Shown one piece after another: positions 34,548-42,724 of a stretch of 64,000 nucleotides of DNA. The stretch is taken from the NCBI GenBank assembly GCA_003248865.1, contig QFPK01000002.1, forward strand, positions 124,001-188,000. The letters are read 5' to 3'. Position 1 is the first letter of the stretch. Every line of letters begins with the position of its first letter. The DNA is from Sphingomonas sp. (GTDB taxonomy: Bacteria; Pseudomonadota; Alphaproteobacteria; Sphingomonadales; Sphingomonadaceae). Under the pieces are notes generated by a model. It had not been told where the DNA came from, ran no database searches, and saw only the letters and a program-made list of their open reading frames with translations. The position numbers were made by a program, and so were the translations under genes.

Positions 34548-35267
34548 CTGATCCTCACCCTCCCCGAAGTCGGTTCGACCAACGACTGGCTGCGCGAGAA
34601 TGCCGCCCAGTTCGGGGACGGGCAGTGGGTGAGGGCGGAGCGCCAGACAAGCGGCCGGGGCCGGCTGGGGCGGCAGTGGCAGATGCCGGAAGGCAATCTC
34701 GCCATGTCGGGCCTGATCCGTCCGCAGCCGGGGGAGGGCAATCCGGCCGAACTGGGCTTTGTGGCGGCACTCGCCCTGCACGATGTGATGGCGGGGCTGG
34801 TCGATACAGCCCGCCTGCAGCTGAAATGGCCGAACGACGTGCTGCTGGACAACGCCAAGCTCTCCGGCATCCTGCTGGAGCGTGAAGGCGAGCAGCTGGT
34901 GCTGGGCATCGGCGTGAACATCGTGGCGGCCCCGAAGCTGCCGGATCGCGCCACCATTTCGCTGGCCGATCTGGGGATCGTGATCGCCGCCGCCGATTTC
35001 GCGCAGCGCCTCGCCAATGCCTTTGCCGCGCGCCGCGCGCAGTGGCGCCAAGGCGGGTTCGACGCGACCCGGGCAGACTGGCTCGTCCGCGCCCACCCCA
35101 TCGGCACCCCGCTCTGGGCCTCGCAGCAGGAAGGGCGTGTCGCCGGGCGCTTCGCGGGGCTCGATCCCGACGGCGCGCTGCGGCTGGACGGCGACGACGG
35201 GCGCGTTCATGTGATCCACGCGGGCGATGTATGGGGAGAGCCGCCCGCCAGAGGGGAGGGGGCCTGA
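34548..35267 (+). CDS. birA: Biotin--[acetyl-CoA-carboxylase] ligase (class I, no DNA-binding domain; unusual start)
   Basis: It attaches biotin to the carboxyl carrier protein. The substrate motif EVGSTNDWL, the ATP/biotinyl-AMP loop TSGRGRLGRQW and LKWPNDVLL followed by KLSGILLE are all present. There is no ATG, GTG or TTG early enough: the first is a GTG at 34629, which would remove the GSTN motif and the first strands. I place the start at a CTG at 34548 with CCAGG upstream, giving 239 residues. No N-terminal helix-turn-helix exists, so it is not a biotin repressor. The stop shares a base with coaX. Confidence 0.85.
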   Translation: MILTLPEVGSTNDWLRENAAQFGDGQWVRAERQTSGRGRLGRQWQMPEGNLAMSGLIRPQPGEGNPAELGFVAALALHDVMAGLVDTARLQLKWPNDVLLDNAKLSGILLEREGEQLVLGIGVNIVAAPKLPDRATISLADLGIVIAAADFAQRLANAFAARRAQWRQGGFDATRADWLVRAHPIGTPLWASQQEGRVAGRFAGLDPDGALRLDGDDGRVHVIHAGDVWGEPPARGEGA

Positions 35268-36088
35268 TGCTGCTCGCAATCGATGTCGGCAACACCAACA
35301 TCATGTTCGCGCTGGTCGATGGCGCGGACATCGCCTTCCGCTGGCGCATCTCCACCGATGCGAAGCGCACGGCGGACGAATATGCCGTCTGGCTGAACCA
35401 GCTGATGCTGATGGAGGGGCTGGACCGCAGCATCATCGACGATGTGATCATCGCCAGCGTGGTGCCGCAGACGCTGTTCAACCTGCGCGGCCTTGCCCGC
35501 CGCATCGCCAATGTGGAACCCATGGTGGTGGGCGCGCCGGGCATCGATTACGGCATGCCCGTGAACCTGCCCAACCCGGCCGAAGTCGGGGCGGACCGGG
35601 TGGTGAACGCGGTGGCGGCGCACGCGATCTGGCCCGGGGACCTCATCATCATCGATTTCGGCACCGCCACCACCTTCGATGTGGTGTCGTCGGGCGGCAG
35701 TTATGAAGGCGGCGTGATCGCACCGGGCATCAACCTGTCGATGGATGCGCTCTACCGGGCGGCGGCCAAGCTGCCCCGCATCGCGGTCGAACCGCCGGGC
35801 CAGGGGCTGGGCGTGATCGGCAAGGGCACCGTGCACGCCATGCAGTCCGGCGTGTTCTGGGGCTATGTCGGCCTGATCGAGGGCCTTGTTTCCCGCATGA
35901 CGGCGGAAATCCTGGGCGGCCAGCGCGGCCTTTTCGCGGGGCAAAGCGTCACAGTGATCGCAACCGGCGGCCTTGCGCCATTGTTCAGCCGCCACACCGA
36001 CGCTATCTCTCATGTAGACCCCGACCTGATGATCAAGGGACTGGCGCGAATTCACGCAGCCAACCGGGGCGCTTTCGGAAAGGCCTGA
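35267..36088 (+). CDS. coaX: Type III pantothenate kinase
   Basis: 273 residues, ASKHA fold. The phosphate-1 motif LAIDVGNTNIMFAL is at the N-terminus, and GADRVVNAVAA and IDFGTATTFD follow. It phosphorylates pantothenate, the first step of CoA synthesis. The order nuoN-birA-coaX-rnj is conserved in Alphaproteobacteria. Confidence 0.95.
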   Translation: MLLAIDVGNTNIMFALVDGADIAFRWRISTDAKRTADEYAVWLNQLMLMEGLDRSIIDDVIIASVVPQTLFNLRGLARRIANVEPMVVGAPGIDYGMPVNLPNPAEVGADRVVNAVAAHAIWPGDLIIIDFGTATTFDVVSSGGSYEGGVIAPGINLSMDALYRAAAKLPRIAVEPPGQGLGVIGKGTVHAMQSGVFWGYVGLIEGLVSRMTAEILGGQRGLFAGQSVTVIATGGLAPLFSRHTDAISHVDPDLMIKGLARIHAANRGAFGKA

Positions 36089-36093
36089 TCGTT

Positions 36094-37749
36094 TTGACAC
36101 CCGGTGATGAACTGATTTTCCTGCCGCTCGGCGGGTCCGGAGAGATTGGCATGAACGTCAATCTCTATGGCTGCCGCGGCAAGTGGATCATGTGCGACCT
36201 GGGGATGACCTTCGCCGATCCCTCGCTGCCCGGCGTCGACCTGGTGCTGCCAGATTTGCAGTTCATCGAGGAGCGCCGCGACGACCTGCTGGGCGTGATC
36301 CTAACCCACGGCCATGAAGACCATATCGGCGCTATCCCCTATCTGGCGGGCGAGTTGGGCGTGCCGCTCTATGCCACGCCGTTCACGGCAGGCCTCATCC
36401 GCCGCAAGCTGGAAGAAGAGGGGATCGCCGACGATGTGAAGCTCCACATCATCCCCATGGGCGGCAGCTTCGATCTCGGCCCGTTCCGCATCACCTACGT
36501 CGCGCTCGCCCACTCCATCCCGGAAGGCAATGCGCTGGTGATCGACACCCCGCACGGTCGCCTGTTCCACACCGGGGATTGGAAGCTGGACGCGAAGCCG
36601 ATCCTGGGCGATCCGGCTTCCGCTGCCGAACTCGCCGAAATCGGCGCCAACAAAGGCAAGGGCACGCTGGCGCTCGTGGGCGACAGCACCAACGTCTTCA
36701 ACGCCGAGCCCTCGGGCAGCGAATCCCAGGTGTTCGACGGGCTGATGGAACTGGTGAAGAGCCGCAAGCGCGGCCGCGTCGTCGTCACCACCTTCGCCTC
36801 CAACGCCACCCGCATCCACACGCTGGGCGAAGTCGCCAAGGCGACCGGCCGCCGCCTCGTGGTCGCGGGCCGTTCGCTGGACCGCATCATCGCCGTCGCC
36901 CGCTCCACCGGCTATCTGAAGGAGTTCCCCGAAACCCTCAGCCAGGACGCCGCCGGCGACGCCGCGCCCGAATCGCTGCTGATCGTGGTGACGGGCACGC
37001 AGGGCGAACCGCAGGCCGCGCTCGCCAAGATCGCCGACGGCAACCACCCCTATATCAAGCTGCAGGCGGGCGACCTCGTGGTCTATTCCTCCAAGCAGAT
37101 CCCCGGCAACGAACTGGCGATCGGCAAGGTGCAGAACGCGCTCGCCGCGCGCGGCATCGAGATCGTGGGTGACCGGCAGGCCCATGTCCATGTCTCAGGC
37201 CACCCCGGCCGCCCCGAGCTTCAGGCGATGTACGGCTGGATCAAGCCGCGCATTTCCGTCCCCGTGCACGGCGAACGGCGCCACATGGAAGAACATGCCC
37301 GCCTCGCGCGCGGCTGGGGCGTGCCCAACGCCATCGTGCCGATGAACGGTTCCGTCATCCGCCTCGCGCCCGGCCGGCCGGAAGTGATCGGCCATGAACA
37401 TCATGGCCGCCTCGTGCTGGACGGAGACGTCATCCTGCCGGCAGACGGCGCCACCATCGCCGCGCGCCGCAAGATGGCCTGGTCCGGCCTGATGCTGGTG
37501 ACGCTGGTGGTGGCAGGGAAGGGCAGGCTCGCCGCCGAACCCACTGTCATCGCCAAGGGCGTGCCGGTGGAGGAGGATGAGGAAGCCTTCCTCGCCGAAG
37601 CCGCCGACGCAGCCGAAGCCACCTTTAAGAAATACGGCATGGGCGACCGCCGTCGCCTGGAAGACGAAGTGAAGATCGCAGTCCGCCGCGTCGCCCGGCA
37701 GTGGACCGGCAAGAAGCCGCCCACCGAAGTGCAGATCATCAGCGTCTGA
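36094..37749 (+). CDS. rnj: Ribonuclease J
   Basis: 551 residues, metallo-beta-lactamase/beta-CASP nuclease. The zinc motif is THGHEDHIGAIPY near residue 70; GDSTNVF and VHVSGHPGRPE belong to the beta-CASP region. It degrades and matures RNA with 5' exonuclease and endonuclease activity. The start is TTG at 36094, five bases after coaX; the family N-terminus (LIFLPLGGSGEIGMN) fits it. Confidence 0.94.
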   Translation: MTPGDELIFLPLGGSGEIGMNVNLYGCRGKWIMCDLGMTFADPSLPGVDLVLPDLQFIEERRDDLLGVILTHGHEDHIGAIPYLAGELGVPLYATPFTAGLIRRKLEEEGIADDVKLHIIPMGGSFDLGPFRITYVALAHSIPEGNALVIDTPHGRLFHTGDWKLDAKPILGDPASAAELAEIGANKGKGTLALVGDSTNVFNAEPSGSESQVFDGLMELVKSRKRGRVVVTTFASNATRIHTLGEVAKATGRRLVVAGRSLDRIIAVARSTGYLKEFPETLSQDAAGDAAPESLLIVVTGTQGEPQAALAKIADGNHPYIKLQAGDLVVYSSKQIPGNELAIGKVQNALAARGIEIVGDRQAHVHVSGHPGRPELQAMYGWIKPRISVPVHGERRHMEEHARLARGWGVPNAIVPMNGSVIRLAPGRPEVIGHEHHGRLVLDGDVILPADGATIAARRKMAWSGLMLVTLVVAGKGRLAAEPTVIAKGVPVEEDEEAFLAEAADAAEATFKKYGMGDRRRLEDEVKIAVRRVARQWTGKKPPTEVQIISV

Positions 37750-37756
37750 AGTCTCG

Positions 37757-38047
37757 ATGCCCTGGTACTCGGCCCTCGCCATCTACATGCTGTTCTGGGT
37801 GTTCACCCTGTTCCTGGTGCTGCCCTACGGCGTCCGCACCTCCCGCGAACTGGGCGAGGCACAGGTGCCGGGGCAGGCCGACAGCGCCCCGCACCACTTC
37901 TCCCTGCCGCGCAAGCTCATGTGGACCACGCTGTTCTCAGCGCTGTTCTTCGGCCTGTTCTGGCTGAATTGGGAAGCCGGATGGATCACCCGCGCACACC
38001 TGGAGGCCATGCTGCCGAAATCGGGGCGTTCGCTGCCGCCGGCGTAA
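37757..38047 (+). CDS. DUF1467 family membrane protein
   Basis: 96 residues with two membrane helices (about 7-26 and 51-70) and the segment LVLPYGVRTSRELGE between them, which marks DUF1467. Function is unknown. In many Alphaproteobacteria it follows rnj and precedes proS; here repeat copy B and a gene on the other strand follow instead. Confidence 0.85.
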   Translation: MPWYSALAIYMLFWVFTLFLVLPYGVRTSRELGEAQVPGQADSAPHHFSLPRKLMWTTLFSALFFGLFWLNWEAGWITRAHLEAMLPKSGRSLPPA

Positions 38048-38290
38048 CCGGAGGTTTTTGCCTCCGGCGGGCAGGGAAATGATTTCCCTGCACCCTCGAC
38101 ACTTGCGTTGCGCATTACTCCGATGTCGCGCGCGTGACTGGATTTGATTGCCTGCGGCGCTGGAGCTTGCTGGCGCCGCAGGCAATAATCTCCTCCGTCA
38201 GCACAACCCAACGAGCGGCATGGGAATGTGGGTGCAGGGAACAGGGTTCCCTGCCGGGGGAGATTGAGGGGGCAGAGCCCCCTCAATCGC
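38048..38290. repeat. Palindrome-rich intergenic repeat, copy B
   Basis: This element fills the whole gap between the TAA of the DUF1467 gene and the stop of the convergent coiled-coil gene. Hairpins in order: CCGGAGG/CCTCCGG (38048-38067); GCAGGGAAA-TGA-TTTCCCTGC; TTGCCTGCGGCGC/GCGCCGCAGGCAA; GCAGGGAAC-AGG-GTTCCCTGC; and ATTGAGGGGGC-AGA-GCCCCCTCAAT. It aligns with copy A at 3037-3282 with one single-base gap; palindromes are nearly identical and spacers diverge. Confidence 0.87.
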
Positions 38291-40369
38291 TCACCCCTCC
38301 AGAGCCTCTGACAGAGCAGCCGCCAACCGCCCCTGATCCGACCCGAGCAGGGCGGCGGCCAGCGCCGGCGCCTGGCCTTCGAAGCGGCGGACTAGGGCAT
38401 CGAAGCTGGTCGTGTAATCCCGCGCGGCGCGGGCGAAGCTGTCGTCGCGGGCGATCAGGTCTTTCAGGTCCTTGGCCTCGCGCTTGTCCAGCAGCGCGAC
38501 GGCGCGGCGGTTGAACAGACCGCGCTCGCCCTTGCGCCATTGCGCCCAGTCGGCATCGTCCATCGGCTTTCCGAGGGCCGAGCTGAGCGAGAGCGAGGAT
38601 TCGGACAGGCGCTCCGTCAGCAGGCTGGCGGCGGCCAGCAGTTCGGCCTGCCGGGCCTCCTCGAACTGCACCACCCGGTCCGTGGAGCGTTCCTCCAGCA
38701 GTTTCAGCGTGTTGGCGAGTGCGGCCATGCTGGTGGCGGTGCGCTCGGCAGCGGAGGCTGCTGCGGCTTCGGCTTCACGGGCCTTTTCGGCGATGGGCTC
38801 GGCGAAGCTGCGGCGCATGGCATCGTCGGCCGCGTCGGAAAGGGCGTCCTTGGCCTCGGCCAGCACGCTGTCCAGCATCTCGCGCATGGTGCCTGTGGTC
38901 TGTGTGGCGACGTCACGCACCCGGGCCATGGCATCCACCAGCCGGGTGGCGGCCGCCAGCGAGGTGTCGCGGGTCTGCTCCTCGACTTCGCCGATCAGGC
39001 TGCGGGCCTGCTGCAGTTCCACCACCAGTGCGCGTCCGGCCGCTTCGATGGCTTCGCGCTGGGCGGTATAGCCTTCACTCGCTTCCGCCAGCGCGGCGCG
39101 GCTGTCGGCGATAGGGGCGGCGAGTGCTGCTGCCTTGCTATGGGCCTTGTCGATGGCGTCCACCAGCCCGTTCAGTTCGCTGCTCAGCGTTTCGGCGGCG
39201 CGGCTCGCGTCCACGGTGCGCGCGGGCAGGGTCTCGCCCAGCACATCCACCGTTTGCAGCGCGGTTTCGCGCAGGCTCTTCACGGCGCTCTGCAAGGCCT
39301 GCGTGGCGGCCTGGCTCTCCTTCAGCGGCTCGGCGATCTGGCCCAGTTCGCCGTTCACGCCCTGCACACGGGCCAGCAACCGGTCCAGCACCTGGCCGGA
39401 GGTATCCTGGCTGTGCTGCAGCCGGGCGTCGAGCAGCTTGAAGGCGCGCTCGCCGGATGCGGACAGGCTTTCGGTCAGCGCGCCCTGCGCCTTCAACCGG
39501 CCCTCAATGGCCTCGGCCTGGCCCACCAGATTTGCGAGCCGCTCGCCCAGTTGCGCCGTGGCGGCGGCAGCCATGGAATCGAGCCGCTGCCAAGCCTCAT
39601 TCATCTGCGCGGTCATGGCGTCGGCCTGTTTCTGTGCTGCGTCGCGCTTGGCGGCCAGCGTGTTTTCCAGCAGTTCGAACAGGCTGTCGGCCTCGCCCCG
39701 GATCGCGCGCATGCCGGCCTCGCTCTGGGTGCGGCCGCGTTCGGATTGGGCTTCCAGCGCGGCGAGCGCCTTGGCGAGCCCTTCGGTGGTTTGCGTGCCG
39801 CGCGCGCCCAGCGCATCCAGCCCGTTGGCCACGGACCGGGCCGCTTCCTGCGCCCGCTCGGCCTGGGCTTCGGCGACGGCGCCGGTCTCGCCCAGCGCCT
39901 GCCGCAGCCGCTCCGCAGCGGAGGCTGCCTGCGGCATCACCGATTCGAGCGCGCGGCTGGCTTCCAGCGCACCGCTGGTGGCCGAGGTGAGCTCCGCCAC
40001 CAGCCGCTGCGCATCGCGGGAACGCGTTTCCAGCAGGTCTGCGGTTGCCGCCAGCGTGCCCAGATCCCGGCTCAGCGAATCCTTCAGCGCGTCGATGCGC
40101 GCCGCTGCGCCTGACACCCGCGCTTCGGTTTCCTCAAGCGCGTCAGACTTGTCGAGAACAGGGATACGTTCCCGGTTCTGCAGAGCAGATGCCAAGGCAT
40201 ACATGGCGGCGATCGGCATCAGAAGGATGCCGATCTGCTGGATGGCTTCGGAGAATGTATGCGGGGCAGAGCCATCGGCAGACATCGCCCAGATGCCGAA
40301 GCCGAGCCACAGCAGGCTGAGCAGCGTCGCGATCACGAACGGCAGGCGAACGGTTGTGATTTCAGACAT
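38291..40369 (-). CDS. Large membrane-anchored coiled-coil protein of unknown function
   Basis: 692 residues. Two membrane helices lie near the N-terminus (about 10-28 and 42-62). The remainder is almost continuous Ala/Glu/Arg/Leu-rich coiled coil, resembling the signalling rod of chemoreceptors or apolipoprotein-like repeats, but no receptor hairpin tip or HAMP domain is evident. It has a short globular C-terminus (GLFNRRAVALLDKREAKDLK). A role in envelope organisation or cell shape is possible but unproven. Its stop directly abuts repeat copy B. Confidence 0.8.
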   Translation of the reverse strand: MSEITTVRLPFVIATLLSLLWLGFGIWAMSADGSAPHTFSEAIQQIGILLMPIAAMYALASALQNRERIPVLDKSDALEETEARVSGAAARIDALKDSLSRDLGTLAATADLLETRSRDAQRLVAELTSATSGALEASRALESVMPQAASAAERLRQALGETGAVAEAQAERAQEAARSVANGLDALGARGTQTTEGLAKALAALEAQSERGRTQSEAGMRAIRGEADSLFELLENTLAAKRDAAQKQADAMTAQMNEAWQRLDSMAAAATAQLGERLANLVGQAEAIEGRLKAQGALTESLSASGERAFKLLDARLQHSQDTSGQVLDRLLARVQGVNGELGQIAEPLKESQAATQALQSAVKSLRETALQTVDVLGETLPARTVDASRAAETLSSELNGLVDAIDKAHSKAAALAAPIADSRAALAEASEGYTAQREAIEAAGRALVVELQQARSLIGEVEEQTRDTSLAAATRLVDAMARVRDVATQTTGTMREMLDSVLAEAKDALSDAADDAMRRSFAEPIAEKAREAEAAAASAAERTATSMAALANTLKLLEERSTDRVVQFEEARQAELLAAASLLTERLSESSLSLSSALGKPMDDADWAQWRKGERGLFNRRAVALLDKREAKDLKDLIARDDSFARAARDYTTSFDALVRRFEGQAPALAAALLGSDQGRLAAALSEALEG

Positions 40370-40409
40370 TGCCCCTCACTTTCAGACGCCTCACAGTTTC
40401 AACCACGCA

Positions 40410-41234
40410 TTACGCTGATACACGCCCGTCGGCGTTGTCCACGGATTCCGCCTGCCTCAGCCGCGCGTTGGCGGCAAGCGCCAACAGGCTGAGCCCCACG
40501 ATCTCCCACAGCCAGAACCAGATCGGGCTGCCTGCCAGCAGGGCAATCGCCAGTGCAATCACGCGGCCGTCCGCGCTGAGCGGGGCCATCCATCTCAGCG
40601 TTTGCGCGGCGCGGCCGCGCCATGCCGCCAGCAGCACCTGCTGCCGGGCAGGCGACACAAGCACAATCTCCCGGTCGAAGGCCCGCGTGCGATTGCCCAG
40701 CAAGGCCTCGCCCCGATTGTACAAACGCTCGAACGGGCCGCCGGTTTCCGGCCGGGCCACCGCTTCGAAGCGGCCGGCGAGGCGGCGCATGTAGGTCGCG
40801 CGCTCGCCTTCATAAAACTGCGCCTGAAACGCATGGGCAGCCCCCGCCGCCAGCGCCAGCCCGATCGCCAGGGCAGGGCGGGGATGGGTGAAAGCCAGCG
40901 CCATATAGCTGGCGACAAAGGCCGCGTAGTCAGCCACCCCGTCCAGCAGGCGGCCGACGTCGCTGGTCTTGCCCGTGGCGCGCGCCAACTGGCCGTCCAG
41001 CCCATCCATCACCAGCCAGCCCAGCAGCAGCGCAAGGCCGAGCAGGGCGAATCGCGGATCGGTCCAGCGCGTGAAGGCGAGGCCCGCGCCCAGCCCGAAT
41101 CCCAGCCCGGCCAACGTCACAGCATTGGGATGCAGACCCAGCCGGATGGCAACCGGCAGCAGAACCCCCGACAGCCGGTGGATCAGCAAGCGGTTGGGAA
41201 TCGTCTCGATTTCCGGGGGGCGGGCGCCTGTCAT
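40410..41234 (-). CDS. CDP-alcohol phosphatidyltransferase family protein
   Basis: 274 residues, several membrane helices. The full catalytic motif is present: D77-x2-D80-G-x2-A-R-x8-G94-x3-D98-x3-D102. Such enzymes exchange CMP from a CDP-alcohol or CDP-diacylglycerol for an alcohol in phospholipid synthesis. The ATG at 41234 has GAGGG upstream, while the TTG at 41252 is weaker. It is divergent from a second family member at 41304 and next to inositol-phosphate genes, so an inositol-lipid substrate is a reasonable inference. Confidence 0.88.
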   Translation of the reverse strand: MTGARPPEIETIPNRLLIHRLSGVLLPVAIRLGLHPNAVTLAGLGFGLGAGLAFTRWTDPRFALLGLALLLGWLVMDGLDGQLARATGKTSDVGRLLDGVADYAAFVASYMALAFTHPRPALAIGLALAAGAAHAFQAQFYEGERATYMRRLAGRFEAVARPETGGPFERLYNRGEALLGNRTRAFDREIVLVSPARQQVLLAAWRGRAAQTLRWMAPLSADGRVIALAIALLAGSPIWFWLWEIVGLSLLALAANARLRQAESVDNADGRVSA

Positions 41235-41303
41235 CGTGCGCGACCCTCGCAAACGCAGCGGCAGGCTGGCAAGCCCGGCATCACCCCGTTAAGGACGCGG
41301 GCG

Positions 41304-42641
41304 ATGGAATTTCTGGCGCTGTTGATGGTGGGCGAAAGCCTGAACGGGTCCGAGCCGGTGGGGCTGGGGCAGGTGGGTGGTATCAGCTTGCTCGAGCGGC
41401 AGGCGCGCATGCTGCTGAAGGCGGGCGCCGCGGAACTGCTGCTGGTCGCCCCCGCGCTGCCGGCCGAGCTTGGCGCGCGGCTTTCCGACGACAGGCGAAT
41501 CGTCAGGGTGCCGACGGCCGCCGCTTTGGCGGAGCAGCTGGAAGGCGAATTGCGCCCCGTCCTGATGTTCGTTCCCGGGCTTCTCGCCGATGACCGGCTG
41601 GCACCGGCGTTGCTGGCGGACGGCCGCGCGCCGTTGATCGCCGCCTTTGAAACGACGCCCCCTCGTGGCGCGGAGCGGCTGGACGCGACCAGCCATTCGG
41701 CGGGCGCGGCGCTGTTGCCGGCGGATCTCGTCCAGCAGGTGGCGGCCGGGCTGGGCGACTGGGAACTCTCTGGAACGCTGATCCGTGCAGCTTGCGAATC
41801 GGGCGCGGCACGGCTGGCTGCGGACGCGCTGCCGCTTTATGTGCCCAACAGGCGGCGCGAGATTCCGTTGATCTGGGCCATGCCGGAAACCGCCGACGAA
41901 CGGACGTCTGCGACCGACGCGCTGCTGGCCTCGGCTCAGAAGGGCTGCCTCGACTGGCCGGCGCGCTTCATCCATCCGCCGGTTGAAAATGCGCTGGTGC
42001 GGCTGCTGCTGCCCACGCCGATCACGCCCAACATGATCACAATCGCGACCGGTGTGCTGGGCCTTGGCGCCATCTGGCTGTTCGCCACCGGCCATCTGTG
42101 GTGGGCGCTGGCCATCGTGCTGCTGGTGGGCCCGCTGGATGGCGTGGACGGTAAGCTGGCGCGCACCCGCCACGAATATTCGAAGTGGGGCGATCTGGAG
42201 CATGTGCTGGACAAGGTGCTGGAATATGGCTGGATCATCGCGCTGGGCTTCTGGTTTTCGAAAACCCACGGGCTGGCCGCGTGGCTGGTGGCGGCGGGGA
42301 TCATCATCTTCGCGCTCAGCGAAGCCGCGTCGGGCGAATTCTTCCGCCGTTTCACCGGTCGCCAGCTGGATGATTGGGGCCCGTTCGAGCGCGGCTTCCG
42401 GTTGATCGGCGGGCGCCGCAACACCTTCTTCTGGACGCTGATTCCCTTCGGCGCCTTCGGTTTGTGGTGGCAGGGCTACCTCATGATCCTGGCCTATGCC
42501 TTTCTCACCTTCGCCGTTTCCCACTGGCGCCTGCTGAAGGCGATCGGGGATTATGGGCAACAGGTAAGCGACGAGGTGCGCGGCAATTTCGCCGGAACGT
42601 CCTATGATTTCTTGCCCAAGCAGCAGCCGGGGGCTAGGTGA
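41304..42641 (+). CDS. CDP-alcohol phosphatidyltransferase with an N-terminal nucleotidyltransferase-like domain
   Basis: 445 residues. Residues 1-215 form a soluble alpha/beta domain that resembles a degenerate nucleotidyltransferase, lacking a clear GxGxR-type loop. Residues about 225-440 hold the membrane catalytic domain. Its motif is a variant: D279-x2-D282-G-x2-A-R-x8-G296-x2-E299-x3-D303, where the usual first aspartate of the last pair is a glutamate moved one residue. With the inositol-phosphate synthase and nucleotidyltransferase downstream it is the best candidate for a phosphatidylinositol-phosphate or di-inositol-phosphate synthase. The exact product is inference. Confidence 0.82.
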   Translation: MEFLALLMVGESLNGSEPVGLGQVGGISLLERQARMLLKAGAAELLLVAPALPAELGARLSDDRRIVRVPTAAALAEQLEGELRPVLMFVPGLLADDRLAPALLADGRAPLIAAFETTPPRGAERLDATSHSAGAALLPADLVQQVAAGLGDWELSGTLIRAACESGAARLAADALPLYVPNRRREIPLIWAMPETADERTSATDALLASAQKGCLDWPARFIHPPVENALVRLLLPTPITPNMITIATGVLGLGAIWLFATGHLWWALAIVLLVGPLDGVDGKLARTRHEYSKWGDLEHVLDKVLEYGWIIALGFWFSKTHGLAAWLVAAGIIIFALSEAASGEFFRRFTGRQLDDWGPFERGFRLIGGRRNTFFWTLIPFGAFGLWWQGYLMILAYAFLTFAVSHWRLLKAIGDYGQQVSDEVRGNFAGTSYDFLPKQQPGAR

Positions 42642-42724
42642 GCCCCTTCGATATTTCAGATTGTTGACGCTTCGGCCCCTGGGGGGATGGATCGGGCGCC
42701 CGAACAGAAGGACAAAAAGGCCGA

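Noticed and set aside
34629..35267. birA starting at the canonical GTG
   Set aside because: It would delete the GSTN motif and the first strands of the biotin ligase fold.
42662..42700. Separate promoter for the inositol-phosphate synthase (TTGACG in the 83-bp gap)
   Set aside because: The -35 is good but no acceptable -10 lies at the right distance; kept only as a remark in the gene entry.
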